Made by a program: the position numbers and the translations under genes. The notes under the pieces are model-generated. The model had not been told where the DNA came from. It saw nothing but the letters and a program-made list of their open reading frames with translations, and did no database searches. From Asterias rubens (Eukaryota > Echinodermata > Asteroidea > Forcipulatida > Asteriidae), in assembly GCF_902459465.1 (NCBI RefSeq), contig NC_047062.1, positions 436,501 to 500,500 of the forward strand: a stretch of DNA of 64,000 bases. Direction: 5' to 3'. Positions within the stretch are counted from its first letter, which is position 1; each line of letters opens with the position of its first letter. Of the stretch, positions 25,401-33,420 are shown in pieces.

Positions 25401-28400
25401 ATATGGTCATGTAAGCCATGGCTCTAGTACTGAATGACTTCCAAAGTGTACAATATGGTCATGTACTAAGCCATGGCTCTAGTACTGAATGACTTCCAAA
25501 GTGTACAATATGGTCATGTATTAAGCCATGGCTCTAGTACTGAATGACTTCCAAAGTGTACAATATGGTCATGTATTAAGCCATGGCTCTAGTACTGAAT
25601 GACTTCCAAAGTGTACAATATGGTCATGTATTAAGCCATGGCTCTAGTACTGAATGACTTCCTAAGTGTACAATATGGTCATGTATTAAGCCATGGCTCT
25701 AGTACTGAATGACTTCCTAAGTGTACAATATGGTCATGTAAGCCATGGCTCTAGTACTGAATGACTTCCAAAGTGTACAATATGGTCATGTATTAAGCCA
25801 TGGCTCTAGTACTGAATGACTTCCTAAGTGTACAATATGGTCATGTAAGCCATGGCTCTAGTACTGAATGACTTCCAAAGTGTACAATATGGTCATGTAT
25901 TAAGCCATGGCTCTAGTACAGAATGACTTCCAAAGTGTACAATATGGTCATGTATTAAGCCATGGCTCTAGTACTGAATGACTTCCAAAGTGTACAATAT
26001 GGTCATGTAAGCCATGGCTCTAGTACTGAATGACTTCCAAAGTGTACAATATGGTCATGTACTAAGCCATGGCTCTAGTACAGAATGACTTCCTAAGTGT
26101 ACAATATGGTCATGTACCCTAACAACCTCTATCCCATCAAACTCCAACAGCAGGTTTTGTTGGGATTTGATGGGATGTGTACTGTACATCTCTGATATGG
26201 TGTTGGGATATGATGGGATTAGGTATGCAGGCCTTGGGTAACAGTGTTGGGGTTTGATGGAGTGGATGGAGTGGGTTAGGTGAAGTTGGAGTTTTGGGTA
26301 GTTATTTCAATGGATTAGGATAAATAAACAATTGATAAGGGTAAATAAACAATTGATAAGGCATGTAAGATGCTGGGGGTTGTGTGTGCTGCATTTTTTA
26401 TGCACTGAAAAGTGAACAATGTATTTCTTGCATAATTATGGCAGACCATACCATTTATTTGCTGGGGTGTATATTTATTTTGGGGGTTAAATATGGCATT
26501 TTCAATAAAATTTATAACAAAGGCTATATCATAATGGAAAGCATTATGATGAAAAGGTAAGTAATATTATGTAACCTTATGTAATAATTTAGTTAACAAT
26601 GGCAAGTTTTGCTATAAATAAGGGTGTTTCTGGGGCCTCATCCCAGTCTTACATTGACTGCACCGATTCACATGTGTTCCAGAGATTGTCTCAATCTGCA
26701 ACAAAACTTAACAACTGAAGAAAGAGAAATATTAACAGGAATGGCGAAATCCTTAAAAGAAAAACCCGGCCAGAGTCTGAGTATGGAGGAAAGATCAAGA
26801 AGGGGAGTGGTGGAGAGAAGGTAAAGCCTACAGGAAAAAAGTAAAGGAAAGGAGAAAAGATCCAGAAGCCAGGGGTAAAGGCAAGGCCCTCTTTCGGATG
26901 ACACTGCTCGCATGGAACGGCTCTATCAAGATGAGTTGCAGAGTCTCAGGGGCGGCAATACGTGCCAGTATCAAGGATGCTGGATTGAGTATGAGCAACA
27001 AGGTCTATCGGGCAATTGTTTGAGACATCAGACAGCGAGGAAGAAGAGTTCTGGATAGGGCTGTGTCGTAGGCTACAGCAATGTCTCCATCGTGCCAGGC
27101 AGTCGAGACGGAGGGAGAGACTTCAGAAGACGAAGGGGAAGAGGAGAACAGTGTTGAGGAGGAAACGGATGGGGATACAGGGCAGGAGGAGGAGAGAGGG
27201 CAGGAGGAGGAGTCAGGGCAGGAGGAGGAGACAGGGCAGGAGGAGGATACAGGGCAGGAGGAGGAGACAGGGCAGGATGAGGAAGGAGACGTTGCTGAAA
27301 CATCAACTGCTGGACCATCACCCGACCATCAACCCGACCATCAACCCGACCATCTACCCGACCATCAACCCGACCATCAACCCGACCATCGACGCGACCA
27401 TCAACCCGACCACCACCTAAACAACCAAGCATGAGGAAGAAGAGGACGAAGAAAGTTCTTCCTGCAGATTCTGATGACGACCCGGACCCCCCATCTGCGT
27501 ACAACAAGATCATGCCCCTGATGAAGAGGGATGGAGTAGGTGTTTGAGGACCTCAGCTTCAGGTCATTCAGGGGGAAGAACCATGGGCCAACTTTCAAAA
27601 GGAAGAAGACTCCACTGGAGTACTTTTCAAGTTCTTTTCCCCTGGTGCTCTTCATCTCCATGGTCAAATGGACAAATCTGAAGCTGAGGGCCAGCCGACA
27701 GCAGTTGACAAGTCTCCAGGAGCTGAAGGCATGGTTTGGAATACACATATTGATGGGCCTTGTCAAAATCAACAACTGCAAGGATTATTGATCGTCGCAT
27801 CCAGGGCTGAGGAACACACTAATCTCCACTACGATGAAGAGAAACAGATTTGACATCCTCAGCCAACATCTAGCATGCAACAGGCCAGAAGACGATCCTG
27901 AACTCATCCGAGACAAGGCCCATCGATATTTATCCAAGCGTACCAAACCCCTTTATCCCCTACAGCCGTTGTGGGACAAGGTTCGGAGACGTTGTCTCAA
28001 AAAGTACAATCCTGGCCGAGAATTAGCCATCGATGAAGCCATGATTAAGTATCGTGGTTTCAAATCCAGCGTGAGGAAGTTCTTTATGCCGCTGAAGCCG
28101 ATTCGTGCTGGATTCAAGATATATGCAATAGCTGAGTCATCAACCGGGTTCTTCTTGAACTTTATGATTCATCCCCATGGAGAAAAGCCAGCAAAGATGG
28201 TGGATATTGCGATGGATGTAGCTAAGCAGCACTTGGGGAAATACCATCACATTTTCACTGATAAATTGTACACATCTGTAAGCCTGGCACGCTTACTTCA
28301 TTCAAAGCGAACATACTTGACGGGAGCAGTGAAAAGCAACAGTAAGGGACTGCCCCACGACTTTTCACCAAAGCAAAATAAATTGAAAAGGATGAACAAA

Positions 28401-31400
28401 ACAGCTCGGGGCACCTTTTACTGCAACTGTGTGGAAGGATAGCCGGGTCATGATGTTGCTGTCCACTGCTCACCAAGGATGGAGAGACCCGGTAACACAC
28501 ACCCTCAACAGAAAATGTACCGATGAAGCGACAGGTCGGTTGAAGGCCAAGGTCATCCCTGCTCCTCCTCAAGCAGTAGATTACACCAGATGCATGGGAG
28601 GAGTAGACCGAGGCGACCAGCTCCGATCTTATCATACCTGTGCGAGGAAGTCGCAATACTGGTGGCGGGGCATTTTGTTTTTCCTGATAGATGTCGCCAG
28701 AGTAAATGCTTGGTTGGCATTCAAGCATCACCACCCAATTACCACGAATGACAGCAGCAGTAGCAGTGACGAAGATAAGGAAAAACAAAATGTCCCCCAG
28801 ACAACCAAGAAGACCACCCACAGCCAGTTTGTGTTGCAAGTAGCCAATGGTCTCATTGATGGATTTGCCAGGGGAGACACTCCAAGGCAAGTTGTAGGAT
28901 CCTGCCCTGTCCCCGCACACAACGCTGCAGGCCACTTCTCAACAAAGATGCCTGGGCGGTATGCACGGTATTGCCGTGTGTGCAGGAAGAGGAACGTGAC
29001 AACCAAGAGTGGCAAACCAAAGACAACGAGACAAGGCTGCCCAGTATGTGGAGTAAGCCTCTGCCCAGGTGAATGCTTCCAGCTGTACCACCAAGCCACT
29101 GCACCACCGGCTGACTCCTCCACTGCCACCAGCACCGAGTAAAGAAGTCCCAAGCCAGCCAAACTCCCAGTCTACTTCGTGCCATAACAACCCCCCTCCC
29201 ACAACTCCCATCCCACCCTACCTCAAAGTCACCCTAATAAAAAAATAAAAAAAACACTAAATGTATAAAAAAAAAGGCAATGATGTAACGGTTATCTGTG
29301 AACAGCCAGTCGGTTAAAAGTCGCTGAATCTGAAACCATGTGCGAGGAAACATACACAGTAATCGGTCTGAGCCTACAAAAAACAATAATTTTTAGAAAT
29401 TTATAAAAATATCTGCACTGAAACAGGTGTTGGGATTTGATGGGTAAGGCACTGCAGGCCCACACTCTTCATACTTTGTAGTAAGCCAAAAGTACACAAC
29501 CCATCAAATCCCAACAGGTATGAGCCTGTTGGGATTTGATGGGATGGGTACTAATGCAGAATGTGTGCTGTTGGGATTTGATGGGTTGTGTACTGTGTAC
29601 TAGCAGTGTTATTCCTTGGTGTTGGGATTTGATGGGATGAGGACTGATATTATAAAATATACTTAGGAGGTTAGGGTTTTAAGCCATGGCTCTAGTACAG
29701 AATGACTTCCTAAGTGTACAATATGGTCATGTATTAAGCCATGGCTCTAGTACAAAATGACTTCCTAAGTGTACAATATGGTCATGTATTAAGCCATGGC
29801 TCTAGTACTGAATGACTTCCTAAGTGTACAATATGGTCATGTATTAAGCCATGGCTCTAGTACAGAATGACTTCCTAAGTGTACAATATGGTCATGTATT
29901 AAGCCATGGCTCTAGTACAGAATTACTTCCAAAGTGTACAATATGGTCATGTAAGCCATGGCTCTAGTACAGAATGACTTCCAATGTTTGACTCTTCAGT
30001 CTCAAAGTGTGGGTTTCATATTCATCTGTCAAAGTGAGTTTTCAAACTTCAAGCTGAGCATCACATATAAAAAACAAATCAAAATTCATTCAGTATAACG
30101 AACTGTCTAGATGAGTGAAAAGATTTCAGAGAACATGAACTTTGAACTTGTTGTTTCTCCTAAGTGAAATTGTGGTTAGTGTATCAAGGGTGACCCATCC
30201 AAGTCAAATTTCTGTTCATTTCATTTTCAACATTCTATTGAGATGTTTATATAAGTTATAGTGACATTTTCAAACATTCATTTTCTTAGTTAAGTATGAG
30301 ATCTTCAATTTAAAGCCATTATACACTTTCTGAACAGAAAAATAAATAAAAGTTCACAGTTTTACAACTAACTTACAAGGTTTACAGAAGGTAATGGTAA
30401 AAGGCTTCTCTTGAAATATTATTCCATGAAATGCTTTACTTTTTGAGAAAACATTAAAACAATTATCAATTCTCGTTAGCGAGAATCACGGATTTATTGT
30501 AAACACATGTCATGACACGGCGAAACATGCGGACACAAGGGTGGGTTTTCCCGTTATTTTCTCCCGACTCCGATGACCGATTGAGCCTAAATGTTCACAG
30601 ATTTGTTATTTTATATATAAGTTGTGATACACGAAGTGTGGGCCTTGGACAATACTGTTTACTTAAAGTGTCCAATGGCTTTAAGTGTTGGGAAAACATA
30701 TTAAAATGGGATTCCTTTTATGATTATTTCTCTATCATGAAATACAATCAGAAATTTTGAACATAATGTAAAGACTTACTTCAAATCATTTTGTGTCTGG
30801 TGTAAAAAGAGAGCATTTTACACAGGGGAGCCACTGTAGTACCCTATGACAGGCTGGCTGTCAGTGTTCATTAAATCAGACTTAACAAGGTTCAGTATGG
30901 ACATATGTGCAATAAACTGGCAAATGTATAATCACTAACCCTGTACATGCACTCATAATGCACCTGCTGATGGATATAGGTTATAAAGCCACCCAGTTAA
31001 TTTCTACCCAATTAATTTCAAACCATTATATTTTCAACCCCTGTGTTTCTTTTTCTCTTTATTTGGGGTGCAACCTGTCTTTGTTGACCCCTTGAATGTC
31101 CAGTTCTCTGAGCAGGTGTCAATATTATGATACAATAAATTATTGATTTGAGTTTGTCATATTATAGCTGGCCATAATATGAGATTTGATTACGTACGCC
31201 ATATAGGCCTAGGCCTGTATTAGGTTAGGCTTTACTTGAACCAGTTGAGGTCTAATGCATGTAACATGTAGCAATAATTATTTCAATATTCCCTTATTGT
31301 ACACAATTTAAGAAATTGGTTGCACTCCGAAGTGTAATAATATTGGTCATCTTTAGAGATTTGTAAATTATGTGGCTGACTTAAATACTGAGTCAAGCTA

Positions 31401-33082
31401 CTCAAACAATCAAATATGTACATGCCATGGGCAGTGGGACAGGGGAATACAATGGTCAAAATGGCTGCAATTGTCAAAACATTTACAGAAGAAGTGCTCA
31501 GTAAAAAGAAAACAAACAATAACATTCATTCAACAGAGAAGTCTTATGAGGTTCGGGGGTAAGTTCAATTGATAAATAATCGTCCTCTGATCATCAACAG
31601 AATCTAACGTTTTTAAGGGTTTTTTTCAGGCCTGGTGGGTTTTTTTTAACTTGTTTTAAAGCTGTATGTTTTATCGGTGCTGCTTAACAATTCGTTTTTT
31701 TTTTACCACAACAGTAGTCCATCTCAGGGGAAAAAAATGGTGTAAAATTCAAACTTTATAGTCTTTTTAAAACTTTTTCACAAATAAGGCCTATCTCTAC
31801 TGTTAGTTTCAATAAAATGCTAGGTTTTTTTCCCCCTTTTACTTCCCCGTGAGTTCTGGATTATTTGTGTATATTCCTGTATTAGCATTCAAAATTAATT
31901 CAATCTCAATGCCCTTATTTTTTACCGCGTTGGGGCGCTCTCAATAATATTTTTATCACTTCTGGGGGTTTACCCCGGTGGTTCGTCCTGCACAGTAGAT
32001 GAGTATAAAATAGGCGTTCCAACACATTTGTGCGTCGTAATATTAGGTTGCTTTACTGGTGGATTATAATGGCTCCTAAGGTCGTTTTTTCCGTGGTGGA
32101 TATGATGTATTGTTCCAGTCTCTAAAAACTGTTTTGGGTATGAATGAATATACCCCCGAATGTGATACAAATACAATTGAGAGCGCCCTCACACGGTCAA
32201 AAATACATCGCATTAGGACTAATCAAAATCATAACATGTTGCTAGAATCAGACTAAAAACAAAATTTTTAAAAAGCCATTTTAGTCTATGTACATGATAT
32301 TTATTATTAGACTTTAGAAGATTTAACAAGTTAAGTGTTGCTGCCATTATTGTAACTACCATTGATTTGAATGTGATAAGTGATTGTTTACCTAGTGTTG
32401 ACGACACCCTTTAGGCCCTTGAAATTTGCTCTTCAAACACTTTTCCGTATCTTCTTCATTATTTTGAAAAACCATATTTGGGAAAGAATTTTAGATACAA
32501 AATATTTTACAATTTAATGAATATAAACGTAAACGCGTCTCCACACAATGAATTCTATTCTTTTTTTTCAGCAAATTTTGCATTTAAAGACAAAAACCCA
32601 AAAGAAAACATGAATTTGAACACCACTTTCACTCATCTTATGACAAAAAAAACAGTAGCCAAGGAAAATCATATTTAATAAGAAAAGAGTGAAACACTGG
32701 CAAGGATACACCAACCCAAGACATACATGCTAAAAGAATAATTTCAAGAAGTATTTGTCAATAATTGTATCACCATGTTGTCAATGCGTCTGTTCTCGCT
32801 AGCTCGTGTAGTGAAAAACCAATCAGATCACATCAAAGCACAAACTCAACCAATGCAATAAGTTTAGTCAACATCATTTTCAATAAAATTCAAACACACA
32901 TCTTATATTTTATTTAATAACAAATCCCACACAAATAATAGTTACAACAATGACTATTACACAAGCATAATTGTAACTTGTACACAGATCAACAATGGTG
33001 GAATTTGCGGTGTTAATCTGTAAATGAACAGTCTCTAATAACACTGAACACAATAGAAATATGCACCTACCCTCTGTGCCAT
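7987..33082 (-). CDS. MEIS: Meis/homothorax TALE homeobox gene, 5' six coding exons (3' part beyond the left edge)
   Basis: Six exons splice in frame to 219 residues matching the N-terminal half of Meis proteins: start MAQR, a DDGLPHYGG block, the [22 protein letters not shown] motif region, [27 protein letters not shown] and [12 protein letters not shown]. Exons (high to low): 33071-33082, 22733-22980, 19374-19515, 18921-18971, 16051-16101, 7987-8139; every junction has GT and AG. Intron phases are 0, 2, 0, 0, 0, and the last exon ends in phase 0 with donor GTAAGT. Meis proteins are nuclear TALE homeodomain cofactors of PBC and Hox proteins; residues about 77-205 are the Meis/PKNOX domain that binds PBC (family knowledge). 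The homeodomain is not in the window: I looked for its WFINARR region on the minus strand of 1-7986 and saw none. Introns are long (up to 10 kb) and full of repeats. Not PKNOX, because the N-terminal PHYGG block and MPIDLVI segment are Meis-type. Confidence 0.95.
9941..10195. repeat. 86-bp tandem repeat, three copies
   Basis: TGAGCAGCCTAAATGAACTG starts at 9941, 10027 and 10113, an exact 86-base spacing. Copies differ at a few positions (for example CCCAGGTC, CCCAGATC, CCCAAGTC). Each holds a TTACCCA/TGGGTAA dyad. Lies in Meis intron 5. Confidence 0.93.
11702..11940. repeat. 104-bp tandem repeat, two copies and a partial third
   Basis: AGGAGTGTAAGATGCT begins at 11702 and 11806, with a diverged third start at 11911 (TGAGTGTAAGATGCT). 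Copies are highly similar through GTAGTTCATAACTAGATAAA and the ATGTGTGT tract. Lies in Meis intron 5. Confidence 0.88.
12048..12065. repeat. Poly-C homopolymer
   Basis: An uninterrupted run of 18 C residues within a GC-richer patch of Meis intron 5. It may be a sequencing or assembly length artefact. Confidence 0.95.
13073..13432. repeat. 8-bp microsatellite with stepwise changing units
   Basis: Units run GATAGATT, GACAGATT, GGCAGATT, GGCTGATT (four copies from 13202), GGCCGATT (11 copies from 13234), GACCGATT (six copies from 13322), GACTGATT (two copies from 13370), GATTGATT (from 13386). Each class differs from its neighbour by one base and the series returns to an AT-rich form. The centre gives many ATTGG (CCAAT-box) pentamers at 8-bp spacing. 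It lies in Meis intron 5. Confidence 0.95.
16051..16101 (-). CDS. MEIS: Meis coding exon 5
   Basis: 51 bases between acceptor ATTCACAG and donor GTAAGCAA code for [17 protein letters not shown], one residue different from vertebrate MEIS1 (A to S). It is the helix joining the two halves of the PBC-interaction domain. Both ends are in phase 0. Confidence 0.95.
18156..18272 (-). mobile_element. tRNA-derived SINE copy 1 (minus strand)
   Basis: Read on the minus strand it has an A-box-like TAGTCTAGTTGG, then a B box GGTTCGAATCC, ending in CCCGAGTAATATGCCTGTGA and a short hairpin TGTGAAA/TTTCACA. The tRNA-like head is followed by the same tail as copies 2 and 3, so it is a SINE rather than a tRNA gene. 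It abuts copy 2 head to head at 18272/18273, forming a long inverted repeat. Confidence 0.8.
18273..18460 (+). mobile_element. tRNA-derived SINE copy 2 (5'-truncated head)
   Basis: Starts within the A box (GTTGGTAAGACACTGC), has the B box GGTTCGAATCC near 18310, then the tail CATCGGTGTATGGGTAAAAA and TTATCCCCGATGCAAATT. The first 11 or so bases of the head are missing. The sequence is almost identical to copy 3 over about 180 bases, implying recent origin or local duplication at a 258-base spacing. Confidence 0.82.
18511..18718 (+). mobile_element. tRNA-derived SINE copy 3 (full head)
   Basis: Complete A box TAGTCTAGTTGG at 18524-18535 and B box GGTTCGAATCC at 18568-18578, matching RNA polymerase III internal promoter consensus. 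The head is followed by ATGCCTGTGAAATTTTTTCA and a tail ending near TTTAACATCTATT. No cloverleaf with a clear anticodon stem is supported; the region between the boxes (GCTCTAGAATTGCAAG) pairs poorly. Confidence 0.85.
18921..18971 (-). CDS. MEIS: Meis coding exon 4
   Basis: 51 bases between acceptor TATTCAG and donor GTAAGTT code for 17 residues, [17 protein letters not shown]. The vertebrate counterpart is IRAEKPLFSSNPELDNL, so length and phase are conserved. The intron between exons 3 and 4 is only 402 bases, the shortest in this locus. Confidence 0.93.
19374..19515 (-). CDS. MEIS: Meis coding exon 3 (first half of the PBC-interaction domain)
   Basis: 142 bases between acceptor TTACAG and donor GTAAGA code for [19 protein letters not shown], then [18 protein letters not shown], then [10 protein letters not shown]. 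This is the most conserved N-terminal block of Meis proteins and is nearly identical to vertebrate MEIS1 from memory. It contributes the first helical motif of the Meis/PKNOX domain. Cumulative length to the exon end is 402 coding bases, so the junction is in phase 0. Confidence 0.96.
19516..22732 (-). other. Meis intron 2, non-coding
   Basis: No exon recognised. It contains a GGATTGCTCC short tandem motif at about 20320-20375 within a 200-base block of unknown origin (20258-20465), a GC island with GCGGCCGAGGGCCGGCCGG at 21242-21260, an (AAT)n tract near 21610, and a degenerate tRNA-like SINE near 22135-22250. The remainder shows nothing I can name. Confidence 0.55.
22135..22250 (-). mobile_element. 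Degenerate tRNA-like SINE fragment
   Basis: On the minus strand, GGTGGTCTAATAGTAGAGAC resembles an A box and GTTGTGAGTTTGAAGACTC a decayed B box about 35 bases later. This is the usual spacing in tRNA-derived SINE heads. The match is weak, and the call rests on spacing and box resemblance only. Confidence 0.35.
22733..22980 (-). CDS. MEIS: Meis coding exon 2
   Basis: 248 bases code for residues 5-86 and part of G87. An acceptor TTTCAG precedes TATCATGATG, and the exon ends in ATATATGG before the donor GTAAAT. The segment starts [11 protein letters not shown] and ends KRDKDAIYG, both hallmarks of Meis. Between them lies a low-complexity stretch rich in His, Ser, Ala and Pro ([18 protein letters not shown]), as in other Meis N-termini. 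Phase 2 at the 3' end fits the G|HPLFP junction. Confidence 0.95.
23344..23590. mobile_element. TTAA MITE family A, 3'-truncated copy
   Basis: Starts AGGCAGTGAACACTATTGGT and follows the family through ACATTGTGAGAAACGGCTCC, GTAGTTTTCGAGAAAGAAGT and AAGCACACAACTTC. The similarity stops after GGGTGTTTTTTC, so the right inverted end is missing. Confidence 0.75.
24255..26116. repeat. 55-bp minisatellite, about 34 copies, left part of a split array
   Basis: Unit starts GTGTACAATATGGTCATGTA, continues TTAAGCCATGGCTCTAGTAC and ends TGAATGACTTCCAAA. A 52-base variant lacks three bases (CATGTAAGCC), a CATGTACTAAG variant occurs three times, and CCAAAG or CCTAAG alternate. The order of variants repeats with a period of about 12 units (CATGTACTAAG at 24810 and 25460). 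The array stops at CATGTA, where the piggyBac-type element begins. Confidence 0.97.
26117..26320. promoter_or_regulatory. Left subterminal repeats of the piggyBac-type element
   Basis: Contains CCCATCAAACTCCAAC, then GTTGGGATTTGATGGG, GTTGGGATATGATGGG and GTTGGGGTTTGATGG within 150 bases of the tip. The same motif recurs at the right end. In this family such repeats are candidate transposase binding sites; here that is inference. Confidence 0.6.
27081..29142 (+). pseudogene. piggyBac-like (PGBD-type) transposase, disabled
   Basis: DDE-type transposase. Visible blocks in order: an acidic, repetitive N-terminus (GQEEE units at 27170-27285, then PDH repeats at 27310-27410); the motif [16 protein letters not shown] ending at KDY; RNRFDIL; then [13 protein letters not shown] with first Asp at 28032, IFTDKLYTS with second Asp at 28260, [14 protein letters not shown] with third Asp at 28606. 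A C-terminal cysteine-rich domain follows (CRVCRKRN then [14 protein letters not shown]), as in piggyBac. Defects: TGA at 27789-27791 where the family has the Trp of the DYW motif; one extra T in the T run 28416-28419 that shifts frame before VWKDSRV; further shifts near 27432 and 27537. All three catalytic Asp remain, so it is a recent loss or carries base errors. Confidence 0.9.
29425..29676. promoter_or_regulatory. Right subterminal repeats and perfect hairpin of the piggyBac-type element
   Basis: Four direct copies of GTTGGGATTTGATGGG and one inverted copy. The inverted copy and its neighbour form a perfect 19-base inverted repeat, CCCATCAAATCCCAACAGG, with a six-base loop TATGAG at about 29502-29545. 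Likely transposase binding sites by analogy. Confidence 0.65.
29679..29985. repeat. 55-bp minisatellite, right part of the split array
   Basis: Starts TTAAGCCATGGCTCTAGTAC, exactly the second half of the unit whose first half ends at 26116. About five and a half units follow, mostly of the CCTAAG type, with ACAGAATGAC and ACAAAATGAC variants. The array ends at ACTTCCAATG. Confidence 0.95.
30310..30684. mobile_element. TTAA-flanked MITE, family B
   Basis: TTAA at 30310-30313 and 30681-30684. Ends are TTAAAGCCATTATACACTTT and AAAGTGTCCAATGGCTTTAA, imperfect inverted repeats. The interior matches 6903-7214 in reverse orientation (CATGTCATGACACGG, CTCCGATGACCGATTGAG). No coding capacity. Confidence 0.8.
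31931..32191. mobile_element. Short inverted-end element (GGGCGCTCTCAAT family)
   Basis: GGGGCGCTCTCAAT at 31932-31945 and its complement ATTGAGAGCGCCCT at 32176-32189 enclose about 230 bases without coding capacity. This is the structure of a MITE; no clear target duplication is seen. Lies in Meis intron 1. Confidence 0.55.
33071..33082 (-). CDS. MEIS: Meis coding exon 1 (start codon plus three codons)
   Basis: On the minus strand the ATG at 33082 is followed by GCA CAG AGG and then the donor GTAGGTGC, giving MAQR, the N-terminus of vertebrate MEIS1. Only 12 coding bases lie in this exon; the rest would be 5' UTR extending to higher coordinates. The next exon starts in phase 0 with a [11 protein letters not shown] segment 10 kb away, which restores the usual Meis start. 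The start is chosen because it is the only ATG with a donor that joins correctly. Confidence 0.9.
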
Positions 33083-33420
33083 TGGGCTATATAGCTATTC
33101 CGCGTTGGTTTAGATCCAGAGCCGTGTTGTGAAGCTGCGGTTCTCTGCAAAAACCATCCGACGAAAACCTCTCTCAAATACGCATCCAAAGGCAATGTTA
33201 TTTACCTCGTCCGTATCCAAATCAATCTGGGAAAGCCACAGAGACCGATGAACTCGTAGATATGTCAGTTATCCTGCTGTAAATTGACAGTTTCGAAGAG
33301 TAGATTCGATCACTTCGTCCCCGAGAAGGCAGCCATGTAATTTGTGAATTCACATGCACGTTCTTTTTACCGTGCGTTTATTCGACGTCCAGGGCATCCT
33401 ATACAAACGTGTGGTATTAT
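33083..33420 (-). promoter_or_regulatory. Meis 5' UTR and probable promoter region
   Basis: This stretch lies directly upstream of the Meis start codon on the minus strand. It is less AT-rich than its surroundings and has more CpG (for example around 33165-33190 and 33300-33385), and no repeat is recognisable. Because exon 1 has only four codons, the 5' UTR must extend into this region. No TATA box or start site can be fixed; the position is inferred from gene structure. Confidence 0.45.

Larger units (their letters stand above)
26117..29676 (+). mobile_element. piggyBac-type DNA transposon
   Basis: Begins CCCTAACAACCTC at 26117 and ends GAGGTTAGGG at 29676, so the tips are inverted (CCCTAAC). 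A TTAA follows the right end (29679-29682) after two extra T; the left TTAA has been lost or never existed. Inside is a piggyBac-family transposase in plus orientation. Both subterminal regions carry repeated GTTGGGATTTGATGGG motifs. It sits precisely inside a 55-bp minisatellite unit in Meis intron 1, at the TTAA that the unit supplies. Confidence 0.88.
22981..33070 (-). other. Meis intron 1, 10 kb, repeat-filled
   Basis: The intron between the four-codon first exon and exon 2. It holds a truncated TTAA family A element, the 55-bp minisatellite interrupted by a piggyBac-type element, a family B MITE and an element with GGGCGCTCTCAAT ends. 30690-31930 and 32200-33060 are AT-rich with no feature I can support. 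Confidence 0.7.

Noticed and set aside
26117..26130. Telomere-like CCCTAAC at the transposon tips
   Set aside because: Only one repeat at each end in inverted orientation; it is the terminal inverted repeat, not telomeric DNA.
28255..28935. Long open frame on the minus strand (226 codons)
   Set aside because: It is the antisense of the piggyBac-type transposase; the plus strand carries the recognisable catalytic and Cys-rich motifs.
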